Of a DNA stretch of 64,000 nt, positions 53,954 through 63,949 are shown one piece after another. The DNA is taken from positions 6,412,001-6,476,000 of the forward strand of contig NC_019738.1 of assembly GCF_000317515.1 (NCBI RefSeq), written 5' to 3'. The translations under genes were made by a program, and so were the position numbers. Positions within the stretch are counted from its first letter, which is position 1. Each line of letters opens with the position of its first letter. The stretch is from Allocoleopsis franciscana PCC 7113. Its GTDB lineage: Bacteria > Cyanobacteriota > Cyanobacteriia > Cyanobacteriales > Coleofasciculaceae. A model generated the notes under the pieces. It did no database searches. It was not told the DNA's origin and was given only the letters and a program-made list of their open reading frames with translations.

Positions 53954-54829
53954 ATGTCCATTACAGGTCATCTATCAGACTTTTCCTTACCCGAAATTTT
54001 TCAGTTGCTGGAAAAAGGGCATAAAACCGGCCTCCTAACACTTCGGACTGAACCCGTCGTTCATGATAAGCCCCAATTTCATTACATCTGGGTGTATCAG
54101 GGTCGAATTGTCGCAGCCGCCAATCGACTCGATCATCAGGGATTAGTTTCGCTAATTGATCAACGCCAGTGGGTTAGCGATCGCGTCTTTGATAAATTAG
54201 TTCACTGGTGCTGTCCAATCAATGAACCCCTAGGATTATACCTGAAAAATCAAGGCGTTTTACAAGCCAAACAACTGAAACGATTATTCCAATTTCAGGT
54301 ATTAAGTGGCGTGTGTGCTTTATTTCAATTCAAAGATGCTGAGTTTCGATTTGAGCCAAACGTGCAAATCCCGACGCGAGAAATGACCGGTTTAAGTGTA
54401 CTAGCCACTGAAGCGGTACTCGTCGGGTTAAGGGTACTGCGAAACTGGGATGCGTTAGCCGATAAACTGCCCGATCCAAACGGGGGTTTGGTTAGTATCC
54501 TTGCAGGTCAACCCCAATATCGTTTAGATACTCTAGAGTGGCAAGTTTGGGAATACACCAAAGGCACAATGTCTCTAAGCGCGATCGCACGACAATTAAG
54601 ACTCCCTGTAGAAAAAGTGCAGCAGGTGGCTTTCCGACTGATCACCATCGGTTTAGCAGAAGAAGTGCCTTTGTTAGTGGGCACCCTACCGACTCAGGAA
54701 GTAGAAGCCCTACCCGCACAACTCCTTGAAGACGCGGAAAAACAGAACATCAGCCCCTCCTTTATGCAAAGCTTAGTGGGTTTTTTGCGTAGCAAAGTCA
54801 CCACCCAACCTAGCCTCAGTAATTGTTAG
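53954..54829 (+). CDS. PATAN (DUF4388) domain protein, copy 2
   Basis: 291 aa, paralogue of copy 1 along the whole length: MSITGHLSDFSLPEIFQLLE, KGHKTGLLTLRTEP, VYQGRIVAAANRLDHQGLVS, EFRFEPNVQIPTREMTGLSV, and the shared ending SFMQSLVGFLRSK. Conservation of the C-terminal half as well as of PATAN shows that both parts are functional. The two copies flank the GTPase gene, so they may be alternative effectors or scaffold subunits. ATG start; no clear ribosome site. A short TAATGGG repeat follows the stop. Confidence 0.82.
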   Translation: MSITGHLSDFSLPEIFQLLEKGHKTGLLTLRTEPVVHDKPQFHYIWVYQGRIVAAANRLDHQGLVSLIDQRQWVSDRVFDKLVHWCCPINEPLGLYLKNQGVLQAKQLKRLFQFQVLSGVCALFQFKDAEFRFEPNVQIPTREMTGLSVLATEAVLVGLRVLRNWDALADKLPDPNGGLVSILAGQPQYRLDTLEWQVWEYTKGTMSLSAIARQLRLPVEKVQQVAFRLITIGLAEEVPLLVGTLPTQEVEALPAQLLEDAEKQNISPSFMQSLVGFLRSKVTTQPSLSNC

Positions 54830-54833
54830 TTGG

Positions 54834-54858
54834 TAATGGGTAATGGGTAATGGGTAAT
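54834..54858. repeat. Heptanucleotide repeat TAATGGG, three copies plus partial
   Basis: Three perfect TAATGGG units followed by TAAT, six bases after the PATAN copy 2 stop; STRR-type like the CTTCTGC array. Confidence 0.85.
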
Positions 54859-54945
54859 AGTAAGAACTTTCTTCAATTACCGAAACCTCAAGAGCATCGC
54901 TACCGCTTCGTGATTTTCAGGATTAATTAGCCCTAAAAGTAGCCA

Positions 54946-55707
54946 CTAAGAAACAGCTACCTGAGTAATTTCCTCAGGAGTCAGATGAGAATGTATCACC
55001 TCACCGTCACGAAACCAAACAATGCGCTTGGTCAAACGTGCCACCTCTGGCTCATGAGTCACCATCACCACAGTAATACCACTGGCATTGAGTTCGGTGA
55101 AGATATCCATAACTTCCTGAGTCGTTCGAGAATCTAACGCTCCTGTCGGTTCATCGGCTAAGAGTAAGACAGGTTTATTCACAATTGCACGGGCGATCGC
55201 TACCCGTTGTTGTTGACCTCCAGAGAGCTGATTGGGTTTATTATTTAGACGATTTTCTAATCCTACTCGCGTCAAAGCCGCCGTTGCACGCTCTCGCCGT
55301 TCGGCATTTGGTATACCTGCATAAACCATTGGCAGCATGACATTTTCCAGCGCTGTCAATTGAGCCAACAAGTGGAATTGCTGGAAAACAAAACCAATTT
55401 TAAGATTCCGAATTTTCGCTAAATCAGAATCAGCGAGTCCAGAGACATCCACCCCATCTAAATAATAGTGTCCCGAAGTCGGTCGATCGAGACAGCCAAT
55501 AATATTCATCGCTGTCGATTTACCCGAACCCGATGCTCCCATAATCGAGCAATATTCTCCTTGCTCCACAATTAGGTTGACACCGTTGAGAGCACGCACT
55601 TCTGTATTGCCGATGCCATAGACTTTAAAGATATCCTCAAGGCGAATAACAACAGGTTTTCTGGGAGAATCGGAAACCTCTGATAGAAAATTAAGGGAGT
55701 TTTTCAT
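54946..55707 (-). CDS. ABC transporter ATP-binding protein (MacB/LolD-type)
   Basis: 253 aa. Motifs intact: Walker A GASGSGKST, Q-loop VFQQFHLLAQLT, signature LSGGQQQRVAIARAI, Walker B LLADEPTGALDS, switch His in VMVTHEPEV. The FQQFHLL and LLADEPTGALDS strings are typical of the MacB/LolD/FtsE family that works with FtsX-like permeases. The permease gene lies 97 bp upstream on the same strand, and an adaptor gene before that, so this is the ATPase of a MacAB-like tripartite exporter; in heterocystous cyanobacteria the comparable DevBCA exports envelope glycolipids. Substrate here unknown. Confidence 0.92.
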   Translation of the reverse strand: MKNSLNFLSEVSDSPRKPVVIRLEDIFKVYGIGNTEVRALNGVNLIVEQGEYCSIMGASGSGKSTAMNIIGCLDRPTSGHYYLDGVDVSGLADSDLAKIRNLKIGFVFQQFHLLAQLTALENVMLPMVYAGIPNAERRERATAALTRVGLENRLNNKPNQLSGGQQQRVAIARAIVNKPVLLLADEPTGALDSRTTQEVMDIFTELNASGITVVMVTHEPEVARLTKRIVWFRDGEVIHSHLTPEEITQVAVS

Positions 55708-55804
55708 AATACCTAATACTAATTTTTATACCTGGAATTGGTACTCAGGAATCTATCAAAATTCTGACTCACCTAAGTTGAATGGCTCTTGCCTTCTGCC
55801 TTTC

Positions 55805-57022
55805 TTAAGCACTTCTGAGAGCAACAATCGGGTCAAGTTTCGCCGCCCGCCGTGCTGGTACGACGCCAAAGAATAAGCCAATTCCACCGGAGATACTAAC
55901 CGATACTAGAATCGCCACTGGAGAAATTCCCGCTTTCAAAGGACTCACCATCGCGACAATTTGAATAACGCTAATTCCTAGCGCCGTGCCAATGATGCCA
56001 CCTGCCGCCGAGAGAATAACCGCCTCAATCAGGAACTGAATCAAGATGTCTCGTTCTTGAGCACCGAGCGCTTTTCGTAATCCGATTTCCTGGGTACGTT
56101 CCGTGACTGAGACTAGCATAATGTTCATCACACCAATACCCCCGACGAGCAGAGAAATTGCCGCAATTGCCGCCAAAAGAACGGTGAGTCCGCCCGTGAT
56201 TGTGCCAACAATCTTGAGAACATCCTTCTGAGTTCTCACGGTAAAATCATCCTCATCGGTGATTTTGTGCCGCAACCGCAGCAAGTTCTCAATTTGAAAC
56301 TGAGCCGCCCCGATGCTATCTTGACTTTTTGCAGTCGCGGAAATAAACGTTAGTTCTAACCCATAGGGAGACGTTCGTCCCACGAGGCGATTCGCCATTG
56401 TCGTAAGGGGAATGAAGGCGGTATCATCCTGATTGTCTCCCAAGAAAGCCCCTTTTGGCTCCATCACCCCAATCACCTGAAAGGAGGCATTTTTGATGCG
56501 GATTGTCTGCCCAATGGGGTCACTATTTCCAAATAGTTTCTCCGCCACGTCAGCGCCCAAAGCTACAACTTGATTATTCCGCTCTAAGTCTAAATTCGTG
56601 ATAAACCGACCCCTAGCAACATCAAAGTTCCTGACGACGAGAAATTCAGGTGTTGTGCCAGTAATCGCCGTGTTGGTGTTTCGGTTGCGGTAGGTAACTA
56701 ACAGCCTGGAATTAATCTGAGGAGCAACTTCTTTAATAGAAGGGACTTGAGTGGCGATCGCTTTAGCATCTGCAAGCACCAGCGTCTTCGGCAGGTTCAA
56801 TGTCGTACTCCGAGTTTGTTGAGAACCCGGAACAATAAACAAGAGGTTAGGCCCAAGGGTTTCAAATTGCTCAGAAGCTAACCTTTGAGCACCTTGTCCA
56901 ATTCCCACCATTGCAATCACCGAAGCATTACCAATAATAATGCCCAACATCGTTAAGCTACTACGCAGCTTGTTAGCCACTAGCGTAGTTCCTGCCATTT
57001 TTAGACTTTCTAATAAATCCAT
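55805..57022 (-). CDS. MacB/FtsX-type ABC permease
   Basis: 405 aa. Transmembrane helix near the N-terminus (LRSSLTMLGIIIGNASVIAM), a large periplasmic domain (about 45-270) of the MacB type, then three C-terminal helices (TGGLTVLLAAIAAISLLVGG, GIGVMNIMLVSVTERTQEIG with the conserved ERTREIG-like coupling motif, RKALGAQERDILIQFLIEAV and AGGIIGTALGISVIQIV). The mechanism in this family transmits ATP-driven movement to the periplasm rather than moving substrate through the membrane. It sits between the adaptor and ATPase genes; the three are one operon. ATG start. Confidence 0.92.
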   Translation of the reverse strand: MDLLESLKMAGTTLVANKLRSSLTMLGIIIGNASVIAMVGIGQGAQRLASEQFETLGPNLLFIVPGSQQTRSTTLNLPKTLVLADAKAIATQVPSIKEVAPQINSRLLVTYRNRNTNTAITGTTPEFLVVRNFDVARGRFITNLDLERNNQVVALGADVAEKLFGNSDPIGQTIRIKNASFQVIGVMEPKGAFLGDNQDDTAFIPLTTMANRLVGRTSPYGLELTFISATAKSQDSIGAAQFQIENLLRLRHKITDEDDFTVRTQKDVLKIVGTITGGLTVLLAAIAAISLLVGGIGVMNIMLVSVTERTQEIGLRKALGAQERDILIQFLIEAVILSAAGGIIGTALGISVIQIVAMVSPLKAGISPVAILVSVSISGGIGLFFGVVPARRAAKLDPIVALRSA

Positions 57023-57068
57023 ATATTCATGAATTGATAATTAAAATAAAGTCAATTTTTAAAAAAGT

Positions 57069-58532
57069 TTATTTATTTTCTTGATTTTTTTTCTGCTTAA
57101 AATCTTCAGGTAAATCAATAAACACCCGTTGACCCGGACTTAACCCCTCCAGAATCTGAGTTTGGTTTTGAATACTCGTCCCAATTGTCACAGGTTTAAA
57201 TTGGGGCTTATTCTGTGCATCTGGCAACAAAACCCCCGTTTTACCTTCCTGTGTCACAATCGCGACGGTCGGAATAACTAGGGCATTATTAACTTTTTCA
57301 CCTAAAAAGGTAAGCTTAACATTCATGCCCGAACGTAGCTCATCTTGACCCGTTAATAGCGCCACCCGCACCTCAAAAGACGTGACATTTTGCTCAACCA
57401 CGGCTTCCGGTGCCACCCGTTGGACGCGACCTTGAAAAACTTTTTCAGGAAAGGCATCTGCGACAACCTCCACCGACTGTCCGGGTTTCATTTTGCCGAC
57501 ATCAACCTCTGGAACTTTAGCCAGAATTTCCAGCCCTTTAGCCAGTGCCACAATCGAAGTTGAGGTGGCTGAAGCCGTACTTGACGCTGACGTGGTTGGG
57601 GTAACGAATGCTCCTTCGGTGGCATATTTTTGCGTCACAATTCCTGAAAAGGGCGCACGAATAATTGTGTCTTGCAGTTGAACTTGCACAGACATCACCT
57701 CCGCTTTCGCTGCATCCACTGCCGCTTTGAGTTGGGCAATTTCCTGGGGACGCCTACCGTTTTGCAACTGCTCTAAATTAAAGCGCGATTCGGCTACAGC
57801 CGCCTCTAGTTGGTCAATTTCTGGCTTTTTGGTGTTTTGTTGCTGCTCTAAACGCCGTTGTGCTTCTTGTAGGTTGGCTTGAGCGTTGCGTTCTTCGGTT
57901 AAGGCTTCATCCCGTCTGTCTAGGGACACAGCGCCTTGTGAGGCTAAATTTCGATAGCGATCGGCTCTCAGTTTAGCCAGGGCTAATCGTGATTGGGCGG
58001 CTTCGATTTGCGATCGGACTTGCTCAATTTCTTGGGGATTACCACCACGCGCCGCCTCTAAACGCGCTTGAGCTTGCAACAAGCGGGCTTTAGCTTGGTT
58101 GATTTCTTCTGGGCGACTCCCTGCCTGTGCCTCGGCTAACGTGGCTTGTGCTTTATTCAGGTTCGCTTGAGCTTGAGCTAATCGCGCCTGCAAATCCGCA
58201 TTTTCCATCAGTGCGATTTGTTGTCCTTCCTGGATGCGATCGCCCTGTTCCACAAACAACTTAGCCAAACGACCTGAGGTTTTGGGGCTAAGGTTGACAT
58301 TTTGAATCGGCACCACAGTACCCGTGATGTCGGTAATCCGCAGCGTCAGAGTCTCCGCTTGCACAGGTACGGTTAGTTGATTGAGGTCGATTTTAGGTTT
58401 CCTCGCCTCAAGAGCCAAGTGAGTTGCACCACCCACTCCCACAATGCCTGCGGCTACTAACCCGATGATCCAAGGGGAAGGTTGTTTGACTTTACCGATT
58501 AGTGGAAGTTCCATGTAATGATGTTTTCCCAT
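57069..58532 (-). CDS. Efflux periplasmic adaptor (HlyD/MacA family)
   Basis: 487 aa. One N-terminal transmembrane anchor (about 20-38), a barrel-sandwich (lipoyl) half-domain, a long Ala/Gln/Glu-rich coiled-coil hairpin (about 105-270, repeated QARLEAA, QLEAAVAES motifs), the second lipoyl half (IIRAPFSGIVTQKYATEGAFV), then beta-barrel and membrane-proximal domains. It links the inner-membrane permease to an outer-membrane TolC-like channel. First gene of the three-gene operon; stop is 46 bp from the permease start. Start could be M1 or M7; a poorly marked ribosome site leaves this open. No TolC gene is adjacent. Confidence 0.9.
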   Translation of the reverse strand: MGKHHYMELPLIGKVKQPSPWIIGLVAAGIVGVGGATHLALEARKPKIDLNQLTVPVQAETLTLRITDITGTVVPIQNVNLSPKTSGRLAKLFVEQGDRIQEGQQIALMENADLQARLAQAQANLNKAQATLAEAQAGSRPEEINQAKARLLQAQARLEAARGGNPQEIEQVRSQIEAAQSRLALAKLRADRYRNLASQGAVSLDRRDEALTEERNAQANLQEAQRRLEQQQNTKKPEIDQLEAAVAESRFNLEQLQNGRRPQEIAQLKAAVDAAKAEVMSVQVQLQDTIIRAPFSGIVTQKYATEGAFVTPTTSASSTASATSTSIVALAKGLEILAKVPEVDVGKMKPGQSVEVVADAFPEKVFQGRVQRVAPEAVVEQNVTSFEVRVALLTGQDELRSGMNVKLTFLGEKVNNALVIPTVAIVTQEGKTGVLLPDAQNKPQFKPVTIGTSIQNQTQILEGLSPGQRVFIDLPEDFKQKKNQENK

Positions 58533-59278
58533 CCGGCTGTAAAGATAACCAGGTTGTGAGAAGGTTGTGCGTCTCCTTGGCTTGGCTCTACTCCCTAGAG
58601 TCTCCTTGAATCAAGAGAGAGTACTCCCTTCTGAGTTAGACGTTCACCCTATCCGACTTGCCACCCAACTTTACCTTTCTTTATACTATCGGTCTGGCTT
58701 GAACCTTTGGGCTACTCTGATTACTCCTGGTAGTACGGAATTCCGAAGCAACAAGCTCTGATCGAGTTCACGCCTGAAACTTCACAATACTTTGCAATTG
58801 GGAGAAGGGTTATTGAGCCACGAAAAAGGTTATGATAATAAGTTTTAGTGTTGCTTATGATAATATCTTGACGGCTTCAACTGGGTTGGCGCTTCCTCCA
58901 ACTGGCTCATTCCATTGGGTGAAGTAGTATCACTGAACCAAAATCTGCCGGAATAGAGGAAAGTTGAGTCATTCACTCAGATCGTCATGATTAAATGCTC
59001 TCTCCCCCACTCTCCCATGCTCACGCTTAGCTCAGGTTCGATGGGAACATGTCAGGGAGAGCAAGTGGATGCCCGCACTGCGTGCCGCTACGCTAACATC
59101 CCCCAGCCCCTTCTCCTTTAGGGTGAGGGCTTCCCATTGGTGACATGCTCCCATGTCCCCTACTCCCTATATAGATAGGGTCAGACCAATTTTTGGTTAA
59201 GATTTCAGCAACAATCCCATCGATTATGCGCTAATTTAGCTCTTAGATTCCTTCCTTGTTGTCTTTAGAGGCTGCACC
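58533..59278. other. Divergent intergenic stretch with repeat remnants
   Basis: 746 bp between the divergent adaptor and TPR genes. It contains CTCTCCC-type runs at 58990-59020, GCACTGCGTGCCGCTACGC (59080-59098) and a CCCCAGCCCC stretch, all dispersed-repeat material. A 64-codon frame (58567-58761) is rejected. Confidence 0.45.
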
Positions 59279-60163
59279 GTGCCCAAGTATCTTCCTTTAA
59301 TTTCTATTTTTGTTCTCCTGGGTTTTTTGAGTGCACAAGCGCCAGTTGCTGGACAGGCACTCGTGCCCTATACCCTTCAGCTGGATTCAAAGCAACTAGA
59401 GCAGCAGGGCTTGAACCTCGCTCAGGATGCGGTTCAGTTGGTACGTTTCCAGCAATATGAACTGGCTTTGCCGAGAGCAGAGTTAGCGACTCAACTGGCT
59501 CCCAAAGCGTTCCAAACCTGGTTTATTTTGGGAAGTTTGTATGTTCAGACGAAAGAGTTAGATCAGGGGATTACGGCTTTAGAACGGGCTAAATCTCTAG
59601 ACCCTAAAGAATCAGGAATTTACTTTACTCTGGGTTCTGCGCGTTTTCAAAAAGCCGAATATTCCAAAGCGGTTGCTGAGTTGGAAGCTGGGTTGAAAAT
59701 TAAACCCAATGTTCCAGAAGCCCTGTTTGACTTAGGGAATGCTTACTATATGCTCAAAGCTTATCCTAAGGCGATCGCTCAGTATGAAAAAGCCGTTGCT
59801 CAAGAAAAGAAATTTTGGCCTGCCATCAACAACATTGGTCTAGTGAAGTACGAACAGGGTGATATTCGGGGTGCTCTGGACAAATGGCAAGCGGCAATCG
59901 CCATTGACGATGAAGCCGCAGAACCTCAACTAGCCGCTGCGGTTGCGATGTATGCTCAGGGAGAGCAGGAAAAGGCCATTGCACTGGGAGAAGCGGCACT
60001 TCGCATCGATAGTCGCTATGCTGACTTAGATTTTCTTAAAGAAAATCTTTGGGGTGAGCGTCTGCTCACTGAAACACAGAAGTTTTTGGCAAACCCCAAA
60101 ATACAAGCCAGTATTGCTCAAAGCCAAGCATCGCCGACACAAGTAGAAAGTGCCCCTCGGTAG
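59279..60163 (+). CDS. Exported TPR-repeat protein
   Basis: 294 aa from GTG 59279. A signal peptide (MPKYLPLISIFVLLGFLSAQ, cleavage near APVAGQA) is followed by about five to six tetratricopeptide repeats (QTWFILGSLYVQTKELDQGI, SGIYFTLGSARFQKAEYSKA, PEALFDLGNAYYMLKAYPKA, WPAINNIGLVKYEQGDIRGA). TPR arrays bind partner proteins; this one acts in the periplasm or thylakoid lumen. A proline/serine tail ends it. Partners cannot be inferred from the neighbours (efflux operon on one side, response regulator on the other). Confidence 0.85.
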   Translation: MPKYLPLISIFVLLGFLSAQAPVAGQALVPYTLQLDSKQLEQQGLNLAQDAVQLVRFQQYELALPRAELATQLAPKAFQTWFILGSLYVQTKELDQGITALERAKSLDPKESGIYFTLGSARFQKAEYSKAVAELEAGLKIKPNVPEALFDLGNAYYMLKAYPKAIAQYEKAVAQEKKFWPAINNIGLVKYEQGDIRGALDKWQAAIAIDDEAAEPQLAAAVAMYAQGEQEKAIALGEAALRIDSRYADLDFLKENLWGERLLTETQKFLANPKIQASIAQSQASPTQVESAPR

Positions 60164-60447
60164 AGTCGCCATTGGTCAGCTCGCTTTTGGGAGCTTTGCC
60201 GATAGAATCCGCTCAGAACCTCTAGCTCTCGATTCAGAGGCTCTGGGTGAGGTCTAGACCTTTTCTTTCCAGAAGGGTTAGCCTCCCCAAGCAATGACTG
60301 GCCTGATGGGGAACACCTCTTGCCAAAAGGGTCATTAGATAGTACTTATGTACTTAATTGGTATCCCACTCAGCCGTAACTTAAGTAAAAATCGAGAGGA
60401 GGAAGACAAGTCAAACCGATTAAAGTAAGCGTAAAGAGACAACGGTA

Positions 60448-60849
60448 TTAAGTCTCTTTGGGGAGCAGAGCCATAATCTGATCCACAAACTGTTGATGGT
60501 CAACAACCGGCTTGGAGATGTAGCCATCAGCACCACTTTGCTTGAGGAAGTTTTCGCGATCGCCCTCCATAGCGTGAGCCGTAACCAAAATAATCGGTAA
60601 ATTGGAGGTTTGAGCATCAGCTTTGAGCATCTGGGTAATCTTAATCCCGTCTACAGCCTTACCCCGGTAAACACTGTGGGATAGGGAAACATCCATCAAG
60701 ATAATGTCAGCGGCTCCACTTTGTGCAATTTGCATCACCTCTTCCACATCTTCGGTATGCTTTACATCTAAGCCGCCCCGCTTGCTGAGAATCTTAGAAA
60801 AAACACGAGCATTAATGGGATCGTCTTCTACAATCAGAACGGTTTTCAT
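60448..60849 (-). CDS. Single-domain response regulator (CheY/DivK-like)
   Basis: 133 aa from ATG 60849 (MKTVLIVEDDPINARVFSKI); a longer frame adds 25 residues without support. Receiver domain with acidic pocket D9-D10, phospho-acceptor Asp53 (IILMDVSLS), the switch Thr (ILVTAHAMEG) and Lys (GYISKPV). The VEDDPINARVF start is typical of DivK/hybrid-kinase receivers. No output domain, so it signals by protein-protein contact. Divergent from the gyrA-like gene, 137 bp away. No histidine kinase adjacent; the GAF kinase at 27-29 kb is a distant possibility only. Confidence 0.9.
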   Translation of the reverse strand: MKTVLIVEDDPINARVFSKILSKRGGLDVKHTEDVEEVMQIAQSGAADIILMDVSLSHSVYRGKAVDGIKITQMLKADAQTSNLPIILVTAHAMEGDRENFLKQSGADGYISKPVVDHQQFVDQIMALLPKET

Positions 60850-60986
60850 GGGCGTTGCCTTGCTGAAAGTCGTCGTTTTTTTGAATGTGCGATTTGATAA
60901 TAAGTCTGACAGGGACTTTGTCATGTTGCCATCCTGGCAGGCACTCCGTCATCACTTAGTGGTCAGAAATTAGGGAACTTTAACTC

Positions 60987-63593
60987 ATGGCAAAACAGCT
61001 CAATTTACTTGCGACCGGTCAGGTCATCCCCACAGCTTTACATGCGGAGATGCAACGGTCTTATCTTGAATATGCCATGAGTGTGATTGTTGGACGGGCA
61101 CTTCCCGACGTGCGCGACGGTCTCAAACCCGTTCATCGGCGTATTTTATATGCGATGCACGAATTAGGTTTAACACCAGATCGACCGTATCGCAAGTGTG
61201 CCCGTGTAGTGGGAGACGTTTTAGGCAAATATCACCCTCACGGTGACCAAGCCGTTTACGACGCGCTGGTTCGTCTCGTACAAGACTTTTCTTCACGCTA
61301 TCCACTACTGGCAGGTCATGGCAACTTTGGTTCCGTGGACAATGATCCACCTGCCGCCATGCGTTATACCGAAACACGGTTATCTTCGGTAGGGAATGAA
61401 GCACTCCTGTCCGAGATTGGTGAGGCAACCGTTGATTTTAGCTCCAACTTCGATAGCTCTCAGCAAGAGCCAGTGGTACTCCCGGCTCAGTTGCCGGTAT
61501 TACTACTCAATGGTTGCTCTGGTATCGCCGTGGGCATGGCAACGAATATCCCTCCTCACAACTTGGGAGAGGTGGTGGATGGTTTGATTGCCTTAATTGA
61601 CCATCCCAATTTATCTGACGAAAAATTATGGGAATTGATTCCAGGGCCAGATTTTCCCACCGGAGGGGAAATTGTCGATGTCGGGGGCATTCGGGAGGCT
61701 TACAGTATCGGTCGGGGTAGCATTCCCGTGCGGGGGATCGCTCAACTCGAAGAAATTGCAGCAGGGCGAGGACGGCGTCAACACAGGCGAACCGCGATTG
61801 TTGTGACTGAACTCCCTTATCAGGTGAATAAGGCCGGTTGGATTGAGAAAGTGGCTGAACTGGTCAACCAAGGGCGCTTGGAAGGTATTGCGGACTTGCG
61901 GGATGAAAGCGATCGCTCCGGGATGCGCGTGGTGATTGAACTCAAACGAGACACCAATGCTCACCACGTCCTCAAACAGTTGTACCAGCAAACCGCACTG
62001 CAAACGACCTTTGGCGCAATTATGCTGGCTTTAGTGGATAGACAACCGCGTCAGCTCAATTTACGCCAGTTATTAGAAGAATTCTTACAATTTAGAGAGC
62101 AGACGCTGACCCGGCAATATACCTATGAGCTGGAACAACATGAAGGACGCCTTCACCTCGTTGATGGGTTAATTATTTGTCTGGAAGCCCTAGACAGGGT
62201 CATTGATATTCTCAGAAGCGCCCCAGATGGGACAACGGCAAAGACTTCTCTACAAAATCAGTTAAACATTAGTGAGGCTCAGGCTGATGCTATTTTATCC
62301 ATGCCCATGCGACGCCTCACGGGTTTAGAGCGGCAAAAATTACAGACGGAATTTGCAGAACTCACAGCCCGAATTGAGCAGTTGCGGCGATTACTTAGCG
62401 ATCGCAACGAGTTGCTCAAAACCTTGAAGAAAGATTTGCGATCGCTCAAACGCAAGTATGCTGATCCCCGCCGAACTAAAATTATCACCAAAGACCTGAA
62501 AGCCAAGGAGCAAGAGGTCAGCCGTCAAGCGTCATCAGCCAAGAGTAAAAAGTCAAAAGTTAAGAATCAAACCTCACCCGACAAAAGTTCCACCTCAGAA
62601 CCCGGAAATCAGGAGAAGGGAAACCGCAGGAAGAAGAAAGACTCCAATCCACCCACACTTCCCCTTCCTGAGCTTGTGGTTGAAGAAGAAGAAACCGTGT
62701 TGGAATTTACCCATCACGGGTGTGTACTGCGGCAGCGTCCCACAACAACCTCAAAATCCACCCAGTCCATGAAAAAAGGGAATGACTTTGTAGTTGAGAC
62801 TCTAACCACCATCACGCAGGCAGAATTAGTCGTGATCACAAGTGCTGGGAAAGCCTACCCCGTCAAAGTTCGAGATATTCCACCCGCCGCTGGACTCCAG
62901 GCAGGAACTCCTTTGGTGAAATTATTACCTGAGGTGGTGCAATCTGAAACGGTAGTGGCTTACTATATCCTGCCGGAACAGCCCGATACCCTCTCCTTGA
63001 TTCTGCTCACTCAGCAGGGGCGAATTAAGCGCCTACCCGCTTCTGAGTTGACGAACCTCACGGCACGGGGGACAACACCGATCAAGCTCAAGGATGATGA
63101 TCAATTGCAATATGTGTGTCTGGCTCAACCGGGTGAGCAACTCGCCTTGGCAACGAGCAATGGACGGATTTTGCGTTTTGAGATTAATGATGCTCAGTTA
63201 CCACTGATGGGGCGCAGTGCTCAAGGAAATCAAGCCTTGCGGTTACAACGTCGAGAGCGGTTGGTCGGTTGTGTGACACTGTCTGCCAAGGAAAACCTGT
63301 TACTGGTTTCTGAGCAAGGTTATGGAAAGCGCGTGCCTGTGGGTTTGTTTCGGTTGGTCAATCGGGGGGAGCTGGGGACTCAGGCTCTACAATTTAAGAC
63401 GGCGACAGATAGTTTAGTGGCAATGACCAAAGCTTTACCCAAGTCAGAAGTCATGCTGGTGACAAGTGCTGAGCGGACGGTGTCTTTACAGATGGAGTCC
63501 GTCAAAATATGGGGTAAAGATGGAACAGGCGATCGCATTGCTAAACTCAAGGCGGAAGAAAAAATTCTTTCGGTCAGTGTTTTAAGCTCATGA
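60987..63593 (+). CDS. Type II topoisomerase A subunit (GyrA/ParC paralogue)
   Basis: 868 aa. DNA breakage-reunion subunit: catalytic Tyr127 ([11 protein letters not shown]), winged helix [16 protein letters not shown] (81-96) and the C-terminal beta-pinwheel (about 560-868). Where E. coli GyrA has Ser83, this protein has Gln88; Asp92 is kept. A charged, low-complexity insert (about 505-560, [16 protein letters not shown] ... [11 protein letters not shown]) separates the two domains. The GyrA box (QRRGGKG) is not recognisable; the comparable loop reads [10 protein letters not shown]. That fits a ParC-like or second GyrA-like protein rather than the canonical GyrA. Cyanobacteria usually have two such A subunits. 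ATG start, no B subunit adjacent. Confidence 0.85.
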   Translation: MAKQLNLLATGQVIPTALHAEMQRSYLEYAMSVIVGRALPDVRDGLKPVHRRILYAMHELGLTPDRPYRKCARVVGDVLGKYHPHGDQAVYDALVRLVQDFSSRYPLLAGHGNFGSVDNDPPAAMRYTETRLSSVGNEALLSEIGEATVDFSSNFDSSQQEPVVLPAQLPVLLLNGCSGIAVGMATNIPPHNLGEVVDGLIALIDHPNLSDEKLWELIPGPDFPTGGEIVDVGGIREAYSIGRGSIPVRGIAQLEEIAAGRGRRQHRRTAIVVTELPYQVNKAGWIEKVAELVNQGRLEGIADLRDESDRSGMRVVIELKRDTNAHHVLKQLYQQTALQTTFGAIMLALVDRQPRQLNLRQLLEEFLQFREQTLTRQYTYELEQHEGRLHLVDGLIICLEALDRVIDILRSAPDGTTAKTSLQNQLNISEAQADAILSMPMRRLTGLERQKLQTEFAELTARIEQLRRLLSDRNELLKTLKKDLRSLKRKYADPRRTKIITKDLKAKEQEVSRQASSAKSKKSKVKNQTSPDKSSTSEPGNQEKGNRRKKKDSNPPTLPLPELVVEEEETVLEFTHHGCVLRQRPTTTSKSTQSMKKGNDFVVETLTTITQAELVVITSAGKAYPVKVRDIPPAAGLQAGTPLVKLLPEVVQSETVVAYYILPEQPDTLSLILLTQQGRIKRLPASELTNLTARGTTPIKLKDDDQLQYVCLAQPGEQLALATSNGRILRFEINDAQLPLMGRSAQGNQALRLQRRERLVGCVTLSAKENLLLVSEQGYGKRVPVGLFRLVNRGELGTQALQFKTATDSLVAMTKALPKSEVMLVTSAERTVSLQMESVKIWGKDGTGDRIAKLKAEEKILSVSVLSS

Positions 63594-63646
63594 GCGGACT
63601 GAAAGCCAGCCACTGCAAGTTTCGGCAAGCCAATCTGGAGGACTGA

Positions 63647-63949
63647 ATGAACCCCACCCCTGAAACTGATTTCCCCAATCGCCTCCTACCTCAAACTGTG
63701 GCTCTTGTGGAAAAGGCGATGGGTGGAACGAGCGAACCCAGAGTAGTGGAAGCACTAATGGCTGCCTTTGTCTTACTGGAAGAGAGTATCAAGACGGACT
63801 CCCCCATCGTTGCCCTGGAACAGGATGTCCGTACAGATACGGGAACGTACCATTTGTTTATCCGACGGCTCAGTATGAGTGTTCCTGCGGGGAAGTTCCA
63901 GATTTTAATTACCCGTGAACTGGCATCTGGCTTAATTGACCCCAATTGA
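63647..63949 (+). CDS. Small hypothetical protein downstream of the topoisomerase gene
   Basis: 100 aa, soluble. GGAGG eight bases before ATG 63647 supports the start. It lies 54 bp after the gyrA-like stop and is probably co-transcribed. Sequence: an N-terminal helical half (NRLLPQTVALVEKAMGGTSE, VVEALMAAFVLLEESIKTDS) and a beta-rich C-terminal half (VRTDTGTYHLFIRRLSMSVP, GKFQILITRELASG). I recognise no family. The remaining 51 bases of the window hold nothing visible. Confidence 0.55.
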   Translation: MNPTPETDFPNRLLPQTVALVEKAMGGTSEPRVVEALMAAFVLLEESIKTDSPIVALEQDVRTDTGTYHLFIRRLSMSVPAGKFQILITRELASGLIDPN

